Assembly (NCBI GenBank): GCA_030646035.1 | Contig: JAUSMY010000033.1 | Span: 1-42,915 of the forward strand | DNA: 42,915 bases | DNA from: Thermodesulfovibrionia bacterium | GTDB lineage: Bacteria > Nitrospirota > Thermodesulfovibrionia > UBA6902 | Direction of reading: 5' to 3' | In this document: positions 33,001 through 42,000 of the stretch, one piece after another | Layout of the letters: each line of letters opens with the position of its first letter | How positions within the stretch are numbered: position 1 is the stretch's first letter | Made by a program: the position numbers and the translations under genes | The notes under the pieces: generated by a model | Told to the model about the DNA's origin: nothing | The model's input: only the letters and a program-made list of their open reading frames with translations | The model's database searches: none

Positions 33001-36000
33001 TCCCTGACAACAGATGGAACAGGGACCATAATGACCAATGGTACTTTTTATCTTGATACGATAGGCGGCGCAGGCGGCGCCATAGGTACCGGCGCCAATT
33101 ATTTAAGCACATCAGGCACCGGATCATTAAATGCGGTAAACTCCGGCGCAGGTAACGACATCTTTATAACCCATGCAGGCAATCTGAATGTGAACGATAT
33201 CACGTCTATTGATGATATCAATCTCACAACAACAGGCGGCGGAAATATTAATGATAATGACCCCGGCACTGCTATCACAGGCGATCTTCTTACCCTTAAT
33301 GCAGGCGGCGGCATAGGGACAGCTGACACACTTAATGTATCTGTCAACAGCCTTTCAATCTCAGGCGCAGGCGGAGCTGTTGATATCACCAACGCCAATG
33401 CTGCGGGAAGTTCAATACTGAATGCTTCAATGGGCGCACAGGACTTCGCTTACCTCGGCGCGAATAATTTGATCGTCGCTTCAGTAACAGCAGACGATGT
33501 CATCATCAAAACAACAGGCGGCTCCATCCAGGACGATGCTGACGGCGCGGTTGACCTTACGGCAAACAGGGCGTCACTCAGCGCAACAGCCGGCATCGGC
33601 GACTTTAGCATTCTTGAGACAAATATCGACCAGCTTGCTGCTGCATCCACTACTGCCGGAAATATCGTTATCTGGAATACAGGCGGTACAACGATTCAGA
33701 ACCTTAGCGGCATGACAGTCGGTTCTCTTACCGGCGTAAGCGGATTATCAACAACTGCAAGCGATATAACCATTGAAGATACGTCAACAGTAACAGTAGC
33801 GGCGCTTACAAATGCGCAGTCTGACGGCAATGTATCTATACATACCACAAGCGGGAACGTCGCCATCAATGCCAATGTTCAGAGCTCAGCGGCAGCTTCA
33901 GTCCTCGGTGACGGCACAGGTGCAATTACCATTGATACTGATGCAGGCGCGATCACAAATGCTGGAGGTGATATAATTGCATACGGAGCAGGCGGAAGCG
34001 CAGTGCTTAATGCAACTACTGGCATCGATGCAGACACCAACGTAATTGACGTTACAGCGACCAACTCCACAAGCGGCAATATCATCATAGATGAGACCAA
34101 CGCCCTTGACATAATCAAGGTTGAGCAGACTAACCAGGGCAGCATCACAGTAACCTCCGGCGGCACAATGACCGTCACGGCAGGCGGCACAGGTGTATTT
34201 ATAGATGATGCAGGAAATGTGGATGCAAATAATGATATCACTCTGCAGGCGACCGCAGGCAATATCGTAATCGACAACATTATTTACAATGATAGCAATA
34301 ACGCTGGTGCTGATATAATTTTCACCGCAAATACCATTGTATCGCAGGATATTATTTTTAGCGGCGCAGGTGACATAAGAGCAGGCGGAACCGCGGGCAC
34401 AGACAGCGGCGATGTCAATATGGATGCTACGGGCACCATCACCCAGAGCGGCACGGGCGATATAATTACCAGGACCTCAGGCACCAGTGGGACAGGCGAT
34501 GTCTATATTAATGCTACGGGAGGCTTCGCGCAGACCAACTCATTAGCAGACATCAATTCAGGCGATGAGGTTCAGATAGGTGTTCTTGGCAATGGTGTTG
34601 CGACACCTGCCATTGATATCAACGGTGTCGGTATCACAGCGGTTGATGATATCACAGTAACCTCTTCATCAACTCTTAATATCGGCGACGATGCAAGGAT
34701 TCAGACGACTAATGCAGTTGGTAATATCGCGCTTACGTCAACAACCGCATTGACGGTTGTAGGCACTTCAAATATCGCATCAGCAGGCACAGGCGGCACA
34801 TCACTCGATATCTCAGGTTCAACCGTTACAATGACAACAAGTCAGGCTGGTATTGATGAAATTACTGCGGCAGGTGTTGTTGATATTGACGCTACTGCAG
34901 GCGATGTTGTTATCGGTACTGCCGGTGTGAATATGACTGACCTTGACTTTGAAGGCGATACAACCATTGACGCTCACACAGGAACGGTCTTCCAGAATGA
35001 CGGAACAATAGACATAAACGGGTCACTCGCCGTTGGTATTGACGGATTTGATACAGCCAATTTCACTCAGGATGCAGCAGCAGGTGATGATGCGATAGCT
35101 GATGCGATACTTGCTAATGTCGTGCTCATTTATACTGACAATAATATAACAATCGGGAGCAACTCTTCAGATGATGCGATAGAGGCTGATCTTGCAGGCG
35201 CAGGCGGGGTGAGACTCTTCGCTGGTGGTGATATAGTCGTAAACGGGGCAGGCGATGTAGAAGCGTCAGGCGGCACAGTTGCTGATAATGTTCAGCTCAC
35301 TGCCACAATTGGCAGCGTATTACTCAGTTCAACTGGCGGTCTTATGACCACAAATGGCGGAGCATTTACCGGCTCAGGTAGTGTCATTATTGATGCCAGC
35401 TCAGCGATTGATATTGACTCAACCAATGCAGGCGCTTTTATTACATCTGACGATGATGTTTTAATAGGCCAACTCATACCTTCATCAACTGTTGATATAA
35501 GCGGCACGGTAACGGCAGGTGATCTAATCACCATAGATGCATCAAGTAATATCACTATCGACCAGAATGCGCTCCTCACAACAATTGATAATGCCCAGAC
35601 AGGTACGATCGATATAGGTTCAACAGGCGGCGCCATCAATCTTAATAACACAGCTCAGATAGACGCAAACAATGACGATGACTCAGCTAACCTCATTATG
35701 GCAGCCGATTCAATGAACCTTATCTCCGATAACGCCACTGAGATGAGAGCTGGCGGATATGCGGACCTCAGGGCTGACAACGGCGATATCGTTTTCGGAA
35801 CATCAGCAATCGCTACAGACCTTATCGCAAACGGCCCTGACAACAGCGGCGGCAATGACGGGTATGTCTATGTAGAGGCATCTCAGGATGTAATACAGAC
35901 AACCGGCAGCGGCAGTAACATGAGATCCAATAATGCATCTGTATCAGTGCTTGCAGGCAGGGATATCTGGATAGACCCGATATGGGCTAATACCTTTGTT

Positions 36001-39000
36001 GACCTTGCGGCATTTGATGATGTGACTATAACCGGCGATGTAACTGCGAACAACGGTTATATATACATCCGCGGCGATCATAACGCTGACGGCACTGGCA
36101 ATGTGGATATCACTGGCGCAGGCACAGACATATTGGCAAATGACGGCGACGGCGATGGTGACGGGGTCATTTGGATGCTCGGAGAGGATGTTAATATCGG
36201 CGTCGGAACGACGATCACTGCTGACGGCAGTGACACTGACGGAGATGTAACACCAGGACGTGAGTTCGGCATAGCTGTACTCGCTCAGGATGACATCACC
36301 TATGACGGCACATTGACCGCAACAGGCGGAAGCATTTATATGTACGCCGATGCGCCGGTCAATTTACTTCCAGGCACCCATTCACATTCAGCAGTAGCAT
36401 TCCCCGGACTGACTGAGATAGCAAATGTGGGTGATGCCGGAGAGCCTGACGGATCAGGCGATATCATCAATGGCGGAAGCGGTATTCTTCAGGCAGTAGG
36501 CCTCACAAGCGACATAGTTATGAACGCACCCACAGCCATCACTATTGACAATAATACTGAGGCTGGCAGGAGCGTTCTTGTTTATTCTGCAGAGGGCATA
36601 ACTGTGAATACCGGTACAGATGTCGCCGCACTTCACGGCCATGTGATAATGTACGCTGACTCAGTGAATGACAGCGATGGAAACGCATTTGCCGGAGCAG
36701 CCGGCGGAGACGGCATTGGAAGTTTCAACATGCAGAGCGAAAGCTCTATAGTCGCAAGCCTTGCAAGTCCGACCGAGGGTTATGTATATCTCTACGGCCG
36801 TGACGCAACCCTCTTTGATGTTCAGGCATACGGACAGGATGACCCGTCAACAGGGCGCAGTATAATGGTAACGACCAATGATCAGGGCGTTGACAATCCG
36901 CTCGATATCACAGTAAACGGCGACCTTGACAGCAATTACATAGGCGGAGACATAGTCTTCAATATGACAGATTCAGGCGGCGTTGCAACATTCGGCGACT
37001 TGACACAGGCACCCGGCATGCAGTGGACATCAGCCGGCACTATCCTTTTTGACAGCGCAGCGGCAGGCCAGCTTAATGATGTAGTGCTTCAAGGCAGTAT
37101 CACAACCACCGAGGCGATGGATATAACCACCTATGATAATGGAGTCGACACAGGTGATGTAACTCTTAATACCGCCGGCACGATTCTCATAGGCGGCACC
37201 CTGGACATTACATCAACAAACGGCACGATCTCTCAGAGCAACGGAACCGTGCAAACAGATCTCGGTGCCATAAGATATTCTGCTGATACGATAAACCTGA
37301 CAGGCGGCACCACATACGCAACAGGCGGCAACCCAGGCACCGGCTTTATTGCTATGACTTCTACCGGTGTATCCAGCGGGGTAGGCAACCTTACAACCAA
37401 TAACCTAATTGCTGAGGCGACTGACGCAGGTGACTATGCAATCAAGCTTACTGCACCTAACACAGGCACAGTCACTGTGGGCGGCACAGTAACAGCAACC
37501 GCTATTGCAGGCCTTACCTTTAGGGTCGATCCGGGAACAGTTGTGTATAACAATGATGTCCTTGTGAGCGGCGATATCACTGCGTGGGCGACAGGAAATA
37601 TTGATACAGCAGATGGTGTTGAGCTCCGTTCGACAGGCGGCGATATATTTCTTTATGCTGATAATACATCTCTTGGACTCGGAAGTGTAGACAACGGCGC
37701 AGGCGACTTCACAGCAGGCTCAGGCAGCGTGATAAGGGCTGATGCAGGCAATGTGGAAATTGCCGGTGAGAATGTAACTGTCTATGATGTACAGGCTGAG
37801 GAGAGTGCGGGCACGATAACGATCGAATCCGACAGGAGCGACGCAGTAGCCGGTGATGGTGATGTAAATGTAAAGGGTGATGTAAGGGCTTCTGCAGTTT
37901 CCATCGAAGCTACAGGCGGCGATATTGTTATGGATTCAGGAACCTCCATAGCTGCCACAAACGGGAACGCAACCTTGTCAGCTTTTGATATGACCCTAAA
38001 TGATGTGAGCCAGCTTACAGGAAACATAAGCATAACTTCTGACAACAATATGGCTCTTAACGGGGCTATTAATAACGAAGATAGGGATGTTGCCCTTGAA
38101 GCCACAGGCGGCGCTATCTCAAGCGGCGTGAACGGCATGGTAACCGGTGATGCGGTTGACCTTGCTGCCGGACTCGGCATAACTGCAAATACGACAGCAA
38201 CAACTCTTGAGGCTACTGCCACAGGAGGTATTATCAACATAACCGAGACAGATGGGGTCGCAATCTCAGCAGGCGGCATCTCTGCCGGAGGAGCAAACGC
38301 GATAGCTCTCACTGCAGGCGGTGATATCGACCTTACCGGAAATGCCATAAACGGCAATACTACTGTTGATGTTACGAGTCAGAACGGTTCCATAACAGAC
38401 AGCATTGGCGGCGGCAATATCACTGCTTCCACAAGTATAGCTCTTTCAGCTGCAACCGGAATTGATGTAGATACCAATACAGGCTCTATCGAGGCTGTAA
38501 ACACCGCAAGCGGAAACATAAACATTACAGAACTGGCAGCAGGCGGAGACCTTACGATTTACAGCAACGGTGTGACAAACGCTGGCAACGGGACAGTAAC
38601 TATTAATGTCGAAAGCGGAAGTTTGACAGTAGACGCGGGCATCGCAGCAGGCGGAAATGTTGAAGCTGATGCTACAAGCGACCTTAATGTAAATAGCACC
38701 GTAACCTCAACCGCAGGTTCTATTGACCTTGCAAGCAGCGGTTCAGATATTAACGTGTCAGGCGGCTCACTTAATGCTGCAACAGCTGTTATTTTAGATG
38801 CGAATCAGGCTGTTGACATAGACACTGTATCAACTGTTACTGCCGGTGCATATGTCGACATTACAGCTAATAATGGTGATGTGACAATTAATGACTCAAC
38901 CGTAAATGCAGGCGATTATGTATATTTAGAAGCCAGTTCAGATGTCTTTATTGAGAACGGCTCTGAGATCGGCGCGGACACTTCCGTGGAGATGTATGCA

Positions 39001-42000
39001 TTAGATAGCGTTGAAGTGACAGGATTCTCCACAGTAAAAGCGGGCACATCAGTGACTTTGCATACAAATGATGATTGGGGTGATATACGCATATATGATT
39101 CAGAGATCGGCGCAGGTACAGATGTTGATATATATACACAAGGAAGCATGACCTATCTCGATATCGAGAACTCAACCATTACCGCAAGCGGTTCAGTAGC
39201 TATATCTACAAATCAATGGTTATCTGATATTTATTTTGACACCGTAGATATCGGCGCAGGCACTTCTGTTGAGGTATATACGATGGGAGGTTCGAGCGAT
39301 ATACAGTTCGATAACTCAAACATGACCGCAGGTTCCTCTGTCAATATATCTACTGCCGACTATTGGTCGAATATAGATATAACCGGTACAGACATCGGTG
39401 CTGGGACATCAGTCGATATCTATTCATATAACAGCCATGTAATTATTGACGACTCCAGTATAATCGCGGATGGTAATATTTCTATATCAGCTGGCAGTAT
39501 TATAGATCCAGACTTAGGCTATATAAATATAGTCAACGGTTCAATCATCGACTCTGATGAGCATGTGGAAATATTCTCCATTGATGACGGGATATATATT
39601 GATGACGCATCAATTATCGCTGATGAATATGTTGATATATATGCTGAAAACGAGATCGATATACAAAATGGATCAGACATCGGCGCTGATACATATGTAG
39701 ATATTTATTCAAACGCAAGCCATGTGTATCTGGACGATTCTCCGATTACCGCAGGAACGTATGTTGATATACTTGCGGATGAGTATCTCTATATCGGTGC
39801 AGGCTCAGAAATTAATGCGACAGGAAGCGTTGACCTTGAGTCGACTAATAGCTGGGTAGAGATAAATGAAAACATTGTCGGCAATGATGTTTCTGTCATT
39901 GCTGATAACGATAGTATTTATATCACCTCACTTCTTGACAATACAAGCGGCGGATATACTTTCGATACTGGCGGTGCCATTTATACATTAGGCCTTGACC
40001 TTGATATAACCGCAGAGTATGTAACAGCGCTCTCAGATATATACACAACCGGGTTACCTGACACAAATGGAGGAAATGTATCCATTACCACTACGGCCGG
40101 CGACATTGACCTGCTTAACGTCACAACAGACGGCGGCCCAGACGTGTTCTTGCTTGGCGGCTATAATGCCGGAGATGTGACACTTAATTCCGCAGGCGAC
40201 CTGACGGTCGGCGATATCAGCGCACAGGGTAGTGACGCAGGCGTAACCAGCACCTTCTCAGGCGGCGCAGGCGGAAGTGTATCAATAACAGCCGATGCTG
40301 CATTAGCTGTTATTAATGTAAGTGATATCGATACCACCGGCGGAGCAGGCGACGGAGCCGGAGCTGCCGGAACAGGCGGGAACATAGACATTATGGGTGA
40401 TTCCGCAACGGTCAACCATGCAAGCTCATTCATTACAGGCGGCGGAGACTTAACAGTAGAAGCCGGTGTGCTGAACATAGATGTAGTAGACACCACAGGC
40501 CTTGCTGACCAGGCAGGCGGTAATGTGATCCTTACCTCAACAATTGGCGATATAACAATGGCAGGCAACATCACAACTGACGGCGGCATAGCAACAGTCG
40601 GAGCCGGGCAGAATGCCGGAAGTGTCGATATAACCTCTGCCAATAATTTAGACATGTCAGTCTCAGATATCAGTGCGCAGGGCAGTGACGCATTTGCAGC
40701 CAGCGGAGCAGCAGGCGGATCAGGTGCGGATGTAACCATAACGGCCCTTACAGGACTTGTCAGTGTTCAACTTTCCAACATAGACACGACAGGTGGCGCA
40801 GGTGATGGCGGAGGATTTGACGGAGCAGGCGGCTCAGTAAATGTCGCGGCATACACAGCATTAGTAAATCAGTCCGGGACAATCACCACAGGCGGCGGAA
40901 ACGTTGAAATTGATTCCATACTCATGAATGTTGACACGATAGACACGACCGGGGGGGAAGATCAGAATGGCGGTTATGTAGATCTCCACACAAATGTTGA
41001 TGAGCTTAACGTAGTTTCAATAACCACGGATGGCGGTGTGCTTTCAGCTCTGGCTGGGACCAATGCCGGTACTGTGACGCTTGATGCTGCAACTGATTTG
41101 ACTACAGGGGATATCAGCGCACAGGGCGCGGGTACAGGCACAGGCGGTAATGTCACTATAACTGCCGAAGACACCGCAACAGTAAATGATATTAATGCAA
41201 GCGCAGGCGTGCCGGCAAGCGTGGGCGGTGACATATCGGTTACAGCTGATACAGTGGTTACCAACGCCTTAACAGACATTATGACCAATGCCAGCGTTGA
41301 TATTGCCGGAACCTTTGGGGTTGACCTTAACGGCACGATCGGGAGCGGGACAGCAATAGGGACAGATGTAACGCTTACCTCTGCAAACGGGATAGTAGAT
41401 ATAGGCGGCAACGTAACAGCGAATAACAACGTAACAGTCAACGCAGGCAGCAACGTGACAGTAGGAGCAGTTACGATAACTGCTGATAACAATACACTCG
41501 CAGGCGGCAGCGTTTCATTGAATGCCGACTTTGATAACAACAGCGCAGGCAACGTAAACCTTGCAGACGGCTCAATAGTAATAGGCGAGACGGTAACATT
41601 GACAGGCGTGAACATCGCAGCAGACGTAGTAACTGCAAGGAATGGAGCAGGCGCGGCAGTCACGGTGGTCACGATCACAGGCGATGAGAACGTGACACTG
41701 AATGACACTGTAACAGTCGTAAGCGCAGTAGACGGTGATATAGATGTAACAGCCACGGCAGGCAATATCAGCCAGACAGCAGGGCAGGTGATTGCGAACA
41801 ACGGCGGCGTTAGGATGACAGCCGGCGGCAACATAGACGTGATCAACATAGTAGCCAATGCCAATAACTTCGGCACAGACGCCATCAAGCTCACAGCAGA
41901 CGGCAACGTAGGCATAACCGGAACAGGATTAGACGCAGTAGATGTATTAGGAGAGAACCTCAACATCTCAATAGACCCTGTTGACGTGACAATAGGCGCG

